64,000 bases of DNA from Arsukibacterium ikkense (GCF_000987775.1 NZ_LAHO01000017.1:1-64000), one strand, 5' to 3'. Positions 36,850-46,264 are shown, numbered from the stretch's first letter. Notes: generated by a model from the sequence alone, not told the origin. Program-made: numbers and translations.

Positions 36850-37650
36850 CTATTGGTAACGGCCCTGTGCCAGGCTGTCAAAATAAGCCTGATAACGGCC
36901 ACTTTGTTTAAAGTGTTGCAACTGCTGGTTAAACCGGGCTAACAACTGCTCGCTGTCAGGTGAATTGCGTGGTAACAGTAAAAAGCTCTGATTAATGAGC
37001 AGCGGCCTGGGATGATGGCTGATAGCCGATGCCAGCTCGGGCAGTTGATTGTTTAACGTATAGTAGCCAACGCTGATTTCTTCGGCGAAGACGTCAATCC
37101 GACCAGCTGCCAGCCGGCGGAAGTTTTGCTCGGTACTCGCAACACGCGATATGCTGAACAAACCGCTATTTAACGCCTGGTCAAACGCCGGGCCATAGCT
37201 GTAGCCCAGACCACCACCGATTTGCAGCCCGCGTAAGTCCCTCAGTTGCTGCCAGTCGAACGCCATTTGTTGGCGGTGAAAGAATACAAATTGTTCGTCC
37301 AGTACCGCATCACTGTAAAAAAAGTCGTGTTTTCTGTCTGCACTGTCCATCCATACTGCGGTCGCGGCATATTTGCCGTTAACAGTGTCATGATATGCTC
37401 TGGCCCAGGGTAGAAAGGTAAAGCTGACCTGGTATCCCATCTCGGCAAAAATATCATGGATAAGATGGGCCACCACTCCCTGGTGCGGTAAGGCTGCACT
37501 AATAAAAGGTGGCCATTCGCCAGTGCTGAACTGCAGTTCAATCAGCTTGTTGGGCGGCTCGGTGGTGGCAGCCTGCAGCTCAGTAGTACAGCATAACAAC
37601 AGCAAACCGGCGCTGAAATACAGATAGCGAAATAAAACGGCATGGCACAT
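36850..37650 (-). CDS. Periplasmic solute-binding protein, family 3 type
   Basis: A 266-residue exported protein with a signal peptide (FRYLYFSAGLLLLCCTTELQAA). The mature part has the SBP_bac_3 pattern: TGEWPPFISAALPHQGVVAHLIHDIFAEMGYQVSF, the PWARAYHDTVNG segment, and LRGLQIGGGLGYSYG. Such proteins bind amino acids or similar ligands, and solitary ones without ABC genes, as here, are common in this group. An in-frame extension upstream to 37797 has no signal character; the ATG at 37650 is chosen. Confidence 0.8.
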   Translation of the reverse strand: MCHAVLFRYLYFSAGLLLLCCTTELQAATTEPPNKLIELQFSTGEWPPFISAALPHQGVVAHLIHDIFAEMGYQVSFTFLPWARAYHDTVNGKYAATAVWMDSADRKHDFFYSDAVLDEQFVFFHRQQMAFDWQQLRDLRGLQIGGGLGYSYGPAFDQALNSGLFSISRVASTEQNFRRLAAGRIDVFAEEISVGYYTLNNQLPELASAISHHPRPLLINQSFLLLPRNSPDSEQLLARFNQQLQHFKQSGRYQAYFDSLAQGRYQ

Positions 37651-37818
37651 TTTCTGCTTTCCCAAATCAGGCACCTGTAGTGCGACTGGACAGCTCGGGC
37701 TGTCAACAGCTACCTTTTTACCGCAGCTGTTGCCGATAATCCAGCGAACATTGGCGCTAACAGGCAGATCCCGCCACCCTATCCACAGCGCCAGCACTTG
37801 CCGCTTTAATCATTGCCG

Positions 37819-38484
37819 TTAAAAGCGTTCAACCACTTTGGCCTGCATAGCCGGGTTTTCCAGCTTAAGCTTTACTTCCTGCTCTAGAATAATCCGGCCC
37901 TCTACCACTGCATCGGCAGCAATATGCAACGTTGGCTTTTTGTTGTTACCCCAGCCAAAGAACGATTTCTTTTTGCCACGTTTTTTAAATACCACATCAC
38001 CTTTAACTACAGTGGTGCCGGCAAGTGTAATATCACCATTTACCGTACTGATATCTTGCGCTACCTGAGCGCTACGAAGGCTAATATTACCATTTACCGT
38101 TGCAACCCCGCCGCCAATCACGGCATTGTCAGCCAACTTAACTTCACCATTAACAGTAACCAGGCCACCGCTCACCTGCAGATTACGACCCGCTGCAATA
38201 CCGCCATTTACCGTTTCCGCACTTTTGATTTTTACATCGTCGCGGATATCTATGCTGCCATTAACCAGTGATACGGCCCTGGCACTGCTGTTACTGGCCA
38301 TTTGCACACTGCCATTAACCAGCGAAATGTCGCCATAGCGCTCACCACTGCCGACTACGGCACTGCCCATTACTTTATCAATATTACGATAAGAGCCTTC
38401 GGCAACCGCACTGCTGAATACGCCACTGACCAGCACTGCAGCAGCAACTAAGACGGTAATACCGGCAAATTGAGAAAATTTCAT
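37819..38484 (-). CDS. Exported protein with five VNG-type beta repeats
   Basis: A 221-residue exported protein with a signal peptide ending near SSAVA-EGS. Residues about 45-170 contain repeats of roughly 20-22 residues centred on a V-N-G motif: SLVNGS twice, then TVNGGI, TVNGEV, TVNGNI and TVNGDI. This suggests a small right-handed beta-helix like polymer-forming or DUF4097-type adhesin-like proteins. A basic KKRGKKKSFFGWGNNKK segment precedes the last beta part. The ATG at 38484 has an AGGACAG site; a frame extending to 38520 is less likely. Function unknown. Confidence 0.75.
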   Translation of the reverse strand: MKFSQFAGITVLVAAAVLVSGVFSSAVAEGSYRNIDKVMGSAVVGSGERYGDISLVNGSVQMASNSSARAVSLVNGSIDIRDDVKIKSAETVNGGIAAGRNLQVSGGLVTVNGEVKLADNAVIGGGVATVNGNISLRSAQVAQDISTVNGDITLAGTTVVKGDVVFKKRGKKKSFFGWGNNKKPTLHIAADAVVEGRIILEQEVKLKLENPAMQAKVVERF

Positions 38485-38663
38485 TGTTCTGTCCTTGTTT
38501 GTTATTAAGTTCCTAACCACTTTGCAAGTGCTTTGCCAAAACTAAAATCTTGATAATTATCAGTTTAATTTTTAACGCCATTGCCAAGCCATAACAGTTT
38601 CACTAATAGTTGGTGAAAATAACCAAATAATCAAGCACAAGACAACGCGTCGGATACTGGCGG

Positions 38664-39212
38664 TCAGGGTGTTATCCTGGCCAGTACAGTTGCGGGGGAG
38701 GTTAGGGGTAACGCCAGTATGGCAGCTTCTGCTGAGGCCGGGAAATAGCCGGTAAGCGCAGTAAAATTCACCTGATGGCTGACCAGCACGGTTGGCATCG
38801 GCACGGTTGCAGCCGCAAATTGCTGCAGCAAAGCCTGAGTTTGCAACTGGCCATTGCCACGCCCTGCGAAAAAGGAATTAAGTGCCGGTAAGGGTTGTAC
38901 TTCGGCGATGTTCATTAAGCTGGCAGTATCCAGACAACGACACCATTGGCTGGCGTAAAGCGTAATGTCAGCCGCATAATGCTGTAGCAGCAGTGCTCCC
39001 CAGGCTTTAGCCTGCTGCTGGCCCTGTGGATTCAAATTACGCTGCGTGCTGCAATCTTCCAGCTTAAAATGTGCCGGATCGCCAGTGCCCGGCGCTAACG
39101 CATGGCGCATTATCAACACAGCTTTACCCTCGCGCCAGGCTGCCCACGCCACTTCGTTGGCAGATAGCAAACCGGGCAGCAACAGGCAGCACAGCAAGAA
39201 GATCCGGAGCAT
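38664..39212 (-). CDS. Exported histidine phosphatase family protein
   Basis: A 182-residue protein with a signal peptide (LLCCLLLPGLLSANE) and the RHG-type motif LIMRHALAPGTGD, where the His is phosphorylated in the family. A second His in VLVSHQVNFTALTG is the usual partner. Resembles periplasmic SixA/phosphoglycerate-mutase-like phosphatases. Substrate unknown. Monocistronic. Confidence 0.85.
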   Translation of the reverse strand: MLRIFLLCCLLLPGLLSANEVAWAAWREGKAVLIMRHALAPGTGDPAHFKLEDCSTQRNLNPQGQQQAKAWGALLLQHYAADITLYASQWCRCLDTASLMNIAEVQPLPALNSFFAGRGNGQLQTQALLQQFAAATVPMPTVLVSHQVNFTALTGYFPASAEAAILALPLTSPATVLARITP

Positions 39213-39381
39213 AAGCGTTTCTTAGTGATAAAAAGTGCAAAGTTATACGGTTAGCAGCGGTAATAGGATTGCAGCTATGACTCAAGCAACGCTGTTAGTG
39301 CCAACAATAAAGCCAGATGCGCACTGAAAGAATGTATGTAAAATGCTGAAACGTCTGGTAAATATTATTACGGTAAATTTT

Positions 39382-39813
39382 ATGAAAAATTCAGGATTAA
39401 TTTGGGTCGCGCTAGTTACCGGTTCTGCCTGTGCCGCCCCGGTAGCTGAAGCACCACCCGCTGCAGAGCAGGTTTGGCAGCTATTTTTGCAGAATATGGC
39501 TTTACCGCTTAGCGCTGAGCCAAATTGTCAGCAGGTCTCGGCAGCTAATCCAACGCAAAGCCTGACATTGGGCCAGCATTTTGCTACTAATTTGTCGGTG
39601 AGTTTTGCCACAGAAAATAGTGTTAGTTTTTCATCGTCCTGTACAGCATCCAAAATGGAGCTTAGCGATGGTAAACTACAACCAGTTTGGGACTGCAAGA
39701 TAGAAATTCTGGAGCAGGATGCGCAAGCTGAATTTATTTCCAGCTCTATGACAGCGTTTTATTTAAATGCAAACGGCACAGCATTGCTGCCCGGCTCACT
39801 GCGCTGCTTTTAA
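39382..39813 (+). CDS. Small exported hypothetical protein
   Basis: A 143-residue protein with an 18-residue signal peptide ending GSACA-AP when read from the ATG at 39382; a frame from 39343 would give an unusually long leader. The mature part has four Cys (two likely disulphides) and no recognised domain. Its last codons overlap the end of the convergent gene at 39810 by 4 bases. Confidence 0.6.
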   Translation: MKNSGLIWVALVTGSACAAPVAEAPPAAEQVWQLFLQNMALPLSAEPNCQQVSAANPTQSLTLGQHFATNLSVSFATENSVSFSSSCTASKMELSDGKLQPVWDCKIEILEQDAQAEFISSSMTAFYLNANGTALLPGSLRCF

Positions 39814-40646
39814 CCCACGCCATACATTCTAAAGGCGATATATTTGCTCATGGCGATATGCAGCGTGTATTTGCCGTGAGCTGATTTACCGGCATGGCCC
39901 AGCAGGATAAAGTCGGCGCCGCATAGCGCGTCCAGATCGGTTAGGCTAAAACGTTTTAGCAGGCTGTGGCGCAGGTCGGCGTCGATAAAGATGCTGGGCT
40001 CTTTGCGGTAATCGCCGGTATTAAGCCACAGTTCGTCGTCGCGCGGGTCGTCATGTTCACGCTCGTTAGCGTTGTTAATACGGCCCCAGAAAATATACAA
40101 GGCTTCTAAGTGCTTATCGCTGATATCGTTGACATGCACCAGATAATCGGCCAGCTTGCCCGCCAGCAGCTGGCGGCCTGATGCTGCCAATACCTGCAGC
40201 CGCTGGCCTTGCCTGGCAAAATCGGGGTTGCGGCATAAGTGGCTAAGCAACTGGCGCAGCGCGATGTTCACATTGTAGCCGCACTCACCGCCCCGCTCAC
40301 CACCCAACTGCGGCGCGTTAATACTTTGCCATAAGCCGGCCGGTGCATAACGCGCGGCTTTCTCGCCTACCTGGCTGGCACCGGCTGCAGTAATAGGTGC
40401 TGCGTCTGTGCTTGGTTCAGGGTCATCGTCAGCGCTTAGCCTGACTGTTGCCGCAGCGCAGCCTGGCAGATGATGGGCAGCAAAACAGGCAGCCCGGCTA
40501 ACGGCCTCGTTGTTAACGGCTTTAATGTACCAGGCTTTTTCGGCGCACAGCGGACACACTAATAACCCCCGATAACCTTCCAGCGCCGCGCTATAGTCGG
40601 CGGGGCTGATCAGGCTGTTATCGGTCAGGCAGCGGGCATTGTGCAC
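39810..40646 (-). CDS. Uncharacterised Cys/His protein downstream of the RIO kinase
   Basis: A 278-residue cytoplasmic protein. The N-terminus has a zinc-ribbon-like CPLCAEKAWY with further Cys and His (ACFAAHHLPGCAA). The rest, with LGGERGGECGYNVNIALRQLLSHLC and a C-terminal ADFILLGHAGKSAHGKYTLHIAMSKYIAFRMYG, belongs to no family I can name. It starts five bases after the stop of the RIO kinase gene, so the two are co-transcribed and may act together. Confidence 0.65.
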   Translation of the reverse strand: MHNARCLTDNSLISPADYSAALEGYRGLLVCPLCAEKAWYIKAVNNEAVSRAACFAAHHLPGCAAATVRLSADDDPEPSTDAAPITAAGASQVGEKAARYAPAGLWQSINAPQLGGERGGECGYNVNIALRQLLSHLCRNPDFARQGQRLQVLAASGRQLLAGKLADYLVHVNDISDKHLEALYIFWGRINNANEREHDDPRDDELWLNTGDYRKEPSIFIDADLRHSLLKRFSLTDLDALCGADFILLGHAGKSAHGKYTLHIAMSKYIAFRMYGVG

Positions 40647-40651
40647 AAGGT

Positions 40652-41506
40652 TTAGTCGTCCTGTTCAGCAGCAGCTCTGGCGCGGCGTTCTTCCACTTCC
40701 GCAAAAGCGGCTTTAATTTGTTCTAGTACGGCATCAACATCGGCGGCGCTTTCATCGGCAACAAACTCACCGGTAAGCTCAGCATCCGGGGTCAGTTCAC
40801 CAGCTTCATACAGCGCCCAAATCTCGCCGGCGTAGTTGGTACTAAGCAGCTCAGGGGCATACTGGCCGTAATAATCGCGCATATTGTTTATATCGCGCTC
40901 CAGCATCCACTTGGCATTATTGTTAGCTGACGCATCTACCGCCTGGGGCAGGTCGATTATAACCGGGCCATAATCATCAACCAGCACATTAAACTCTGAC
41001 AAATCGCCATGAATAAGGCCTTCGCACAGCATCATCACCACGTAGTGCATCATGGTAGCATGATCAGCTAAGGCAATATCGGCGGCCATCGCCACATCCG
41101 CTAAGCGCGGTGCCACCATGCCTTCGTCATCACATACCAGCTCCATCAGCAGCACGCCATCGTAACAGCCATAAGGCTGCGGCACCCGCACGCCGGCCTT
41201 AGCCAGTTTAAACAGCGCATCAACTTCAGCGTTCTGCCAGCTTTCTTCCTGCTGCGCACGGCCAAACTTCGAGCCTTTTTCAATAGCACGGGCGCGGCGG
41301 GTATTTCGCACCTTGCGCCCTTCCTGATACAACACAGCCTGTTTGAAACTGCGCTTATCGGCTTCTTTATACACTTTGGCGCAGCGAATATCCTCGCCAC
41401 AACGGACGATATACACCGCAGCTTCTTTGCCGCTCATTAACGGCCGGATAACTTCATCCACCAGGCCTTCATCGACCAGCGGCTGAATACGTTTCGGTAT
41501 TTTCAT
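40652..41506 (-). CDS. RIO1-type serine protein kinase
   Basis: A 284-residue protein kinase of the RIO family. It has the P-loop-like SGKEAAVYIVRCG region, the ATP-binding Lys in IRCAKVYK, the catalytic loop HGDLSEFNVLVDD, and the metal-binding IDLPQAVD in place of DFG. The C-terminal 50 residues are acidic. Bacterial RIO1 kinases are poorly understood; in archaea and eukaryotes they act on ribosome maturation. First gene of a two-gene operon with the unknown protein at 39810. Confidence 0.92.
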   Translation of the reverse strand: MKIPKRIQPLVDEGLVDEVIRPLMSGKEAAVYIVRCGEDIRCAKVYKEADKRSFKQAVLYQEGRKVRNTRRARAIEKGSKFGRAQQEESWQNAEVDALFKLAKAGVRVPQPYGCYDGVLLMELVCDDEGMVAPRLADVAMAADIALADHATMMHYVVMMLCEGLIHGDLSEFNVLVDDYGPVIIDLPQAVDASANNNAKWMLERDINNMRDYYGQYAPELLSTNYAGEIWALYEAGELTPDAELTGEFVADESAADVDAVLEQIKAAFAEVEERRARAAAEQDD

Positions 41507-41585
41507 AGCGCCGTTATACCCTAGTTAACCACGTCAGGGAATATCACCACGGCGCAAATTAAATAAAAAATGTTTTACCTCCCTG

Positions 41586-41984
41586 TTATAGCAGCCAACC
41601 GGTTCGCAGGGCATACAACACTATGCTGGCAACTGCGGCAGCGAGTATAACCAACATACTGAGCATCATGCCAAATACCCGGAATTTTAACTGTTCCTGT
41701 TGCTGGCTCACGCCATAAGCATGCGACAACCGGCCAATGATCAGGGCAATACCTAAAATATGCAGGTAAACCGGCGCCAAGCCACTGTATTCGGCCAGAA
41801 ACAGCAGTAATAACGCAAAGGGTACATATTCCGCAAAGTTAGCATGCACCCGGATGGCCCGCTCAAGTAACACCTGGCCATTGCTGCCAATAGCCACTTT
41901 AAACTGATTGCGTTTAGCGATAACCCGAAAACTTAACACAACAAACAGTATTGCCAGCAAGCCGGCGTAAAACGCAGTGATCAT
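41586..41984 (-). CDS. MAPEG family membrane protein
   Basis: A 132-residue protein with four membrane segments. The signature ERAIRVHANFAEYVPFALLLL is that of the MAPEG family (membrane-associated eicosanoid/glutathione metabolism). Bacterial members are probably glutathione-dependent; substrate unknown. Monocistronic. Confidence 0.9.
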   Translation of the reverse strand: MITAFYAGLLAILFVVLSFRVIAKRNQFKVAIGSNGQVLLERAIRVHANFAEYVPFALLLLFLAEYSGLAPVYLHILGIALIIGRLSHAYGVSQQQEQLKFRVFGMMLSMLVILAAAVASIVLYALRTGWLL

Positions 41985-42086
41985 AACGTTATATCCTTCT
42001 GAAACTGCAGACCCAATGCCTTGCCAGTGCTTTGCAGTATAACCTGAAGTGTGACTTAGCGCTGCTGCGACAAATTAGCACATTTG

Positions 42087-42551
42087 TCAGCGCGTATCAG
42101 CAGGCACCGGGGTGCAACTTGCCGCCTCGCTAATTTGCTGCTGTAACTGCCGGGCCAGTTGCCGTAGTTGGCTTAGTTGCTGATCATCCATCGCCACCTG
42201 GCAGCGCAGTGCCTGCATCACCCCACTCACTCTGGCTTGTAATGCTTTACCCGCAGGGGTTAATACCACCTGCTTAACTCTTTCATCATTCGGACTGGCG
42301 ACCCGCTGCAGCAGTTGTTTCTGCTCCAGCTTTTTGACTAACGGCGTTAAGGTGCCAGAATCAAATAAGGTTGCCCGTCCCAGGTTGCCTAAGGTTACGT
42401 TGTCTTGCTGCCATAACGCCAGCAATACCACATACTGCGGGTAGGTCAGATCAAAGGGTTGCAGCAACGGCCGGTATAACCGCACCACCGCATTGGATAC
42501 GCTGTACAGCGCAAAACACAGTTGTTGGTCCAGCGGTAAGGTTGTCGTCAT
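42087..42551 (-). CDS. ohrR: MarR-family organic peroxide sensor OhrR
   Basis: A 154-residue MarR-type repressor. QQLCFALYS near the N-terminus holds the single reactive Cys12 expected for OhrR, oxidised by organic hydroperoxides. The winged helix includes LGNLGRATLFDSGTLTPLVKKLEQKQLL and the wing PNDERVKQVVLT. Divergent from ohr, with a 26-bp perfect palindrome in between. Confidence 0.92.
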   Translation of the reverse strand: MTTTLPLDQQLCFALYSVSNAVVRLYRPLLQPFDLTYPQYVVLLALWQQDNVTLGNLGRATLFDSGTLTPLVKKLEQKQLLQRVASPNDERVKQVVLTPAGKALQARVSGVMQALRCQVAMDDQQLSQLRQLARQLQQQISEAASCTPVPADTR

Positions 42552-42612
42552 TGCAAGGCCCGGATGAACAGCATAGTGCCATTAGTATAACGACCTTAAA
42601 CTAAGCAGTACA

Positions 42613-42638
42613 CAATTATCTTGCGCGCAAGATAATTG
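42613..42638. promoter_or_regulatory. OhrR operator, 26-bp perfect palindrome
   Basis: Half-site CAATTATCTTGCG is followed directly by its exact reverse complement, ending at 42638. It lies between the divergent ohrR (start at 42551) and ohr (42687) genes, where OhrR binds in related bacteria. It would control both promoters. Confidence 0.9.
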
Positions 42639-42686
42639 CATGCTAACTTGTTTCAGAATTCTTAACCACTAACCCAGGAGTTAACC

Positions 42687-43103
42687 ATGGATATTCTTTA
42701 TAAAGCAGTCGTCACCTCTACCGGCGGTCGTGATGGCGCAGCTAAATCAGATGATGGCTTATTAGCAGTAAAACTGTCAGCGCCGAAACAGCTGGGCGGC
42801 AATGGTGGCGCGACTAACCCGGAACAACTGTTTGCCGCTGGCTACTCAGCCTGTTTTATTGGCGCCTTAAAAGCGGTTGCCGGCAAAAGTAAAACCAGCC
42901 TGCCCGATAACTTAAGCCTGACGGCTGAAGTGGGCATTGGCAAAATTGAAGGCGGTTTTGGCTTAGACGTAGATTTACATATCAACTTGCCAGGCATGGA
43001 TAAAGCCGCAGCGGATAAGCTGGTAGCGCAGGCGCATCAGGTATGCCCTTACTCAAACGCCACCCGCGGCAACGTAGATGTGCGCTTGCATGTAAATGTG
43101 TAA
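42687..43103 (+). CDS. ohr: Organic hydroperoxide reductase Ohr
   Basis: A 138-residue OsmC-fold peroxidase that reduces organic hydroperoxides with lipoyl or thiol donors. The two catalytic Cys are in FAAGYSACFIGAL and QVCPYSNATRGN. A CAGGAG binding site precedes the ATG. It ends in a strong terminator, and is divergent from its regulator ohrR. Confidence 0.96.
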   Translation: MDILYKAVVTSTGGRDGAAKSDDGLLAVKLSAPKQLGGNGGATNPEQLFAAGYSACFIGALKAVAGKSKTSLPDNLSLTAEVGIGKIEGGFGLDVDLHINLPGMDKAAADKLVAQAHQVCPYSNATRGNVDVRLHVNV

Positions 43104-43137
43104 CGGCTGCTGTTGGCTGTAAACTGGTAGTAGCAAC

Positions 43138-43164
43138 GCGCAGGCCTCGCCTGCGCTTTTTTTT
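43138..43164 (+). terminator. Rho-independent terminator of ohr
   Basis: GCGCAGGC, loop CTC, GCCTGCGC followed by eight T, 34 bases after the ohr stop. Confidence 0.95.
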
Positions 43165-43190
43165 GCCGATTTGCGATTACTACAATAGCA

Positions 43191-45128
43191 TTACTGTGGA
43201 CAGGCACCCAGTTGCCAGAAGCTGCCATCGGCTGATGATAAGGTGGTGATGCCCCAGGTTGAACCGGCCATTGCCGCATTGCTGCCCTTGGCAAAATAGT
43301 CAGGCAGATAAATATTACCGGTACTGTAAGCCCGCCCCGCAACTTTATGACTGTAGTTATTAGTGGTAAAAGCGACACAATCTGGCGCTGGCGGTGCTGG
43401 CGGGTTACCGCCGTTGTCATCGCCATCGCCCGGGCCGGCAGCACTGCAGCTTTGTGCCGGGCCAAAACAGCTGGCGTCATCATCCTGCCAGCGGCACTGG
43501 TTAGCGGTGATCAGTTGCTCCCGTAATACAAAACTGGCCGTACCGTATTCCAGATAACAGTTAGCATAATTAGTGTAATCGAGCCGGCCGGCACTGATAT
43601 GGTGATCCAGCGTGGCATTCTGGCCAGCATCCACACTAAAGCTTAGCAGCTCAGCACTGAATAAACCGCCCTGATCAGTTGCAGTAATGAGGGCGGTTTG
43701 CCCGCCACCGGCCAGCTGACACTGTGCAGCACTGAATAAATCACCATTAACCGAAGCACTGACAGTGCCGTTGCTAAATTCCACTGTTACCGTCGCTAAA
43801 TCGCGGTTTAAATCAAATACCCGGCCACTTACCGTGGCGCACTGGCCATTCACTGCCACCGCTAAATCCGACAACTCTGGTGCGGTTGCGGGCGGCGGCG
43901 GGCCTATCAGCAACTGTTCGCTGTAAGCGCTGCTAACCAGGCCCCCGCTGTCGGTGGCACTCACCGTCAACTGATACCAGTCATCGCTAAGCACCGGGCT
44001 GCTCAGGCTGAAGTTGCCTGTTGTCGCAGGGGTAACACTCACCAATTGCTGCTGACCAACACTATCGGTGAAGCTGGCCTTTACCGTGATAACATCGCCG
44101 TCTGCATCGGTAGCATTGCCCGTTACCGTTACCACACTGGCTTGCTGGCTAAGCTGGACATTGCTCAGCTCAGGCGCACTGTTGCGATTAACCCGCTGGT
44201 TATTCTCCAGAAAGTACTGGCCCAGATAATTCGCATAATTAATGCTGTTACCATTAATGTAAGCACCACTGGCACCCTGGCCACCCGACCAGGCATGATC
44301 GACATTATTAAACCACAGCATCGACACCCGACCGTCCTGCCATAAAGTTTCGTCGGCAGTGCGGCCCGCCCCGTTGCTAATCAGATTTTCGCCACTCAGC
44401 TTACTGACATTGTATAAATCGGCCATGCCATTGGCATTTTGCTCGTTGTAGCACAGGTTTACCGTGGTATCGTTGCGGCCATGAGCAATAGAGGCTATCT
44501 GGCTGTCAAAATGACTGGCGTAACTGCCAGCATACTGGGCACAGCGTGCTGCCACATTGGCGGTTTCACAAGGACCAATGGCGCCACTGGAGCTGGTGCC
44601 AATACTGGGCCCGGCACTAATACCCATGCCGGCAAACACATCGGGTGCCAGGCAGGCTGTGGTATTGGCAAAAGCAGCACCGGACGATAAACCGGCAATG
44701 TACACCTGATTCGGGTCTATCTGATAGCTGACATCGGCAACCAGGCTATTGGCCAGGCTGATCAGGTTTTTGTAGTCGCCGGCACTGCGTGCTTTAGTGC
44801 CCTGCCAGTACGACCAGCAGCCAAAGCCGGCTTTGTTCATCGCATCCGGTACCGCGATAACCAGGCCATATTGCTCGGCCGCCTGCGTTAAATTGGCACT
44901 CAGATACGCATCAATTGATTGGGTGCAACCATGCAGTACCAGCAGCAAACCCCGGCCCTGACCAATCGCCGATACACTATCTGGCGTGTATAAGTGCACT
45001 TTATTAAAACCACCGACACTGACATTTTGCTGCCAGCTACCCGCAACTGCTGGCTGGCCCAGCAACAGCGCCGCAAAGAGTAGGCCGGTCAGCAAACTGC
45101 CGGCCCGGCTAAAAGCTTGAATTTTCAC
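43191..45128 (-). CDS. Secreted PHB-depolymerase-type esterase with Ig-like and C-terminal binding domains
   Basis: A 645-residue extracellular protein. After a signal peptide (cut near AVAGS), residues about 30-315 form an alpha/beta-hydrolase of the LpqC/PHB depolymerase family: LVLHGC oxyanion region, nucleophile in AGLSSGAAF, and catalytic His in NVDHAW. Two or more beta-rich Ig/FN3-like repeats follow, and the C-terminal 60 residues (CVAFTTNNYSHKVAGRAY to the final CPQ) look like a small substrate-binding domain with paired Cys, preceded by an acidic Gly/Pro linker. It should degrade polyesters or similar polymers outside the cell. GTG start with an AAGGA site. A C-rich/G-rich hairpin lies upstream at about 45210-45235. 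Confidence 0.85.
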   Translation of the reverse strand: MKIQAFSRAGSLLTGLLFAALLLGQPAVAGSWQQNVSVGGFNKVHLYTPDSVSAIGQGRGLLLVLHGCTQSIDAYLSANLTQAAEQYGLVIAVPDAMNKAGFGCWSYWQGTKARSAGDYKNLISLANSLVADVSYQIDPNQVYIAGLSSGAAFANTTACLAPDVFAGMGISAGPSIGTSSSGAIGPCETANVAARCAQYAGSYASHFDSQIASIAHGRNDTTVNLCYNEQNANGMADLYNVSKLSGENLISNGAGRTADETLWQDGRVSMLWFNNVDHAWSGGQGASGAYINGNSINYANYLGQYFLENNQRVNRNSAPELSNVQLSQQASVVTVTGNATDADGDVITVKASFTDSVGQQQLVSVTPATTGNFSLSSPVLSDDWYQLTVSATDSGGLVSSAYSEQLLIGPPPPATAPELSDLAVAVNGQCATVSGRVFDLNRDLATVTVEFSNGTVSASVNGDLFSAAQCQLAGGGQTALITATDQGGLFSAELLSFSVDAGQNATLDHHISAGRLDYTNYANCYLEYGTASFVLREQLITANQCRWQDDDASCFGPAQSCSAAGPGDGDDNGGNPPAPPAPDCVAFTTNNYSHKVAGRAYSTGNIYLPDYFAKGSNAAMAGSTWGITTLSSADGSFWQLGACPQ

Positions 45129-45367
45129 GTCTGTTGTTCCTTATCATTTTTGTTGTTTGAGTGAACACCACAGCGACGCTACTTCTCCCTGTTTCGATCT
45201 CTGACTCCCCGTAGCAAGCTGGGGTGCCCAACAACTATAGAAGCCCATCAAGATTAACGATTTAGTACTTTAGTGCTGCCTGGCCATTAAACCTTACCTT
45301 TAGCAGCGGCTCGCCAGCACTGCGGGAATAACGTAAACTGCCGGCAAAGTGTCTTACCGTGACTGAT

Positions 45368-46255
45368 ATGAGCAAAACCGCCCAATTGCACCCGCGCAAC
45401 CCTCACCAGGGGCGCTATGATTTAGCTCGGCTAAGTGTTGGCTACCCCGCGTTACAACCGCATCTGCAGCTCAGCCCGGCGGGGGAGCAAACCATTAACT
45501 TCAGTGACCCAACGGCGGTGTTGGCGTTAAATGCGGCCCTTTTGAAGCACTATTATCAGGTGGAATATTGGCAATTGCCGCCGGGGTATTTATGCCCACC
45601 CATTCCGGGCCGGGCCGATTATATTCATTATGCCGCCGACTTACTGGCTGAGCCTGACGAAGTACCCAAAGGGAAACAGATAACCCTGCTGGATATCGGC
45701 TGTGGCGCTAACCTGATTTACCCGATTATTGCCAGTCGCAGCTATGGCTGGCGTTGTGTCGGTACCGATATTGATGCCGTGGCGTTAAAAGCCGCGCAGC
45801 TGATTATTGACAGCAACCCGCAACTAACAGGCCACGTAACCCTGCGCCGCCAGGCCGACAGCAACCGTATTTTGCAAGGTGTCATTACACCCACTGACCG
45901 TTTTGAGCTCAGCGTCTGTAACCCACCGTTTTATGGCTCGGCCGCCGAGGCTGCAGCAGCCAATCAGCGCAAACGCACTAACCTGGGGCTTAGCGCCAGT
46001 GCAGAGCAGCGTAATTTTGCCGGCCAGCAGCACGAGCTGTGGTGTCCGGGCGGTGAGTTGGCATTTATCCGGCAACTGATCAGCGAAAGCGTAGCCTTTG
46101 CCAGCCAGGTTGGCTGGTTTAGCAGCCTGGTGTCGCAGCAAAGTAATCTGAAAATGCTGGTGGCTGCCGTCCGGCAGATGGGAGCGACGCAGGTGAAACA
46201 AATTAAGATGCAGCAAGGCCAGAAAAGCAGCCATCTGCTAGCCTGGCGCTTCTGA
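45368..46255 (+). CDS. rlmF: 23S rRNA (adenine(1618)-N6)-methyltransferase
   Basis: SAM-dependent methylase of A1618 in 23S rRNA, 295 residues. The start MSKTAQLHPRNPHQGRYDLA aligns with E. coli RlmF, which favours the ATG at 45368 over a GTG nine bases earlier. The SAM site is LLDIGCGANLIYPII and the catalytic NPPFYGS is present. Monocistronic, convergent with the DUF2804 gene. Confidence 0.95.
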   Translation: MSKTAQLHPRNPHQGRYDLARLSVGYPALQPHLQLSPAGEQTINFSDPTAVLALNAALLKHYYQVEYWQLPPGYLCPPIPGRADYIHYAADLLAEPDEVPKGKQITLLDIGCGANLIYPIIASRSYGWRCVGTDIDAVALKAAQLIIDSNPQLTGHVTLRRQADSNRILQGVITPTDRFELSVCNPPFYGSAAEAAAANQRKRTNLGLSASAEQRNFAGQQHELWCPGGELAFIRQLISESVAFASQVGWFSSLVSQQSNLKMLVAAVRQMGATQVKQIKMQQGQKSSHLLAWRF

Positions 46256-46264
46256 ATGCGCTAA

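Noticed and set aside
45205..45240. Riboswitch ahead of the PHB-depolymerase-like gene
   Set aside because: A CCCC/GGGG hairpin exists, but the sequence does not match the cyclic-di-GMP or other riboswitch consensus patterns I could recall.
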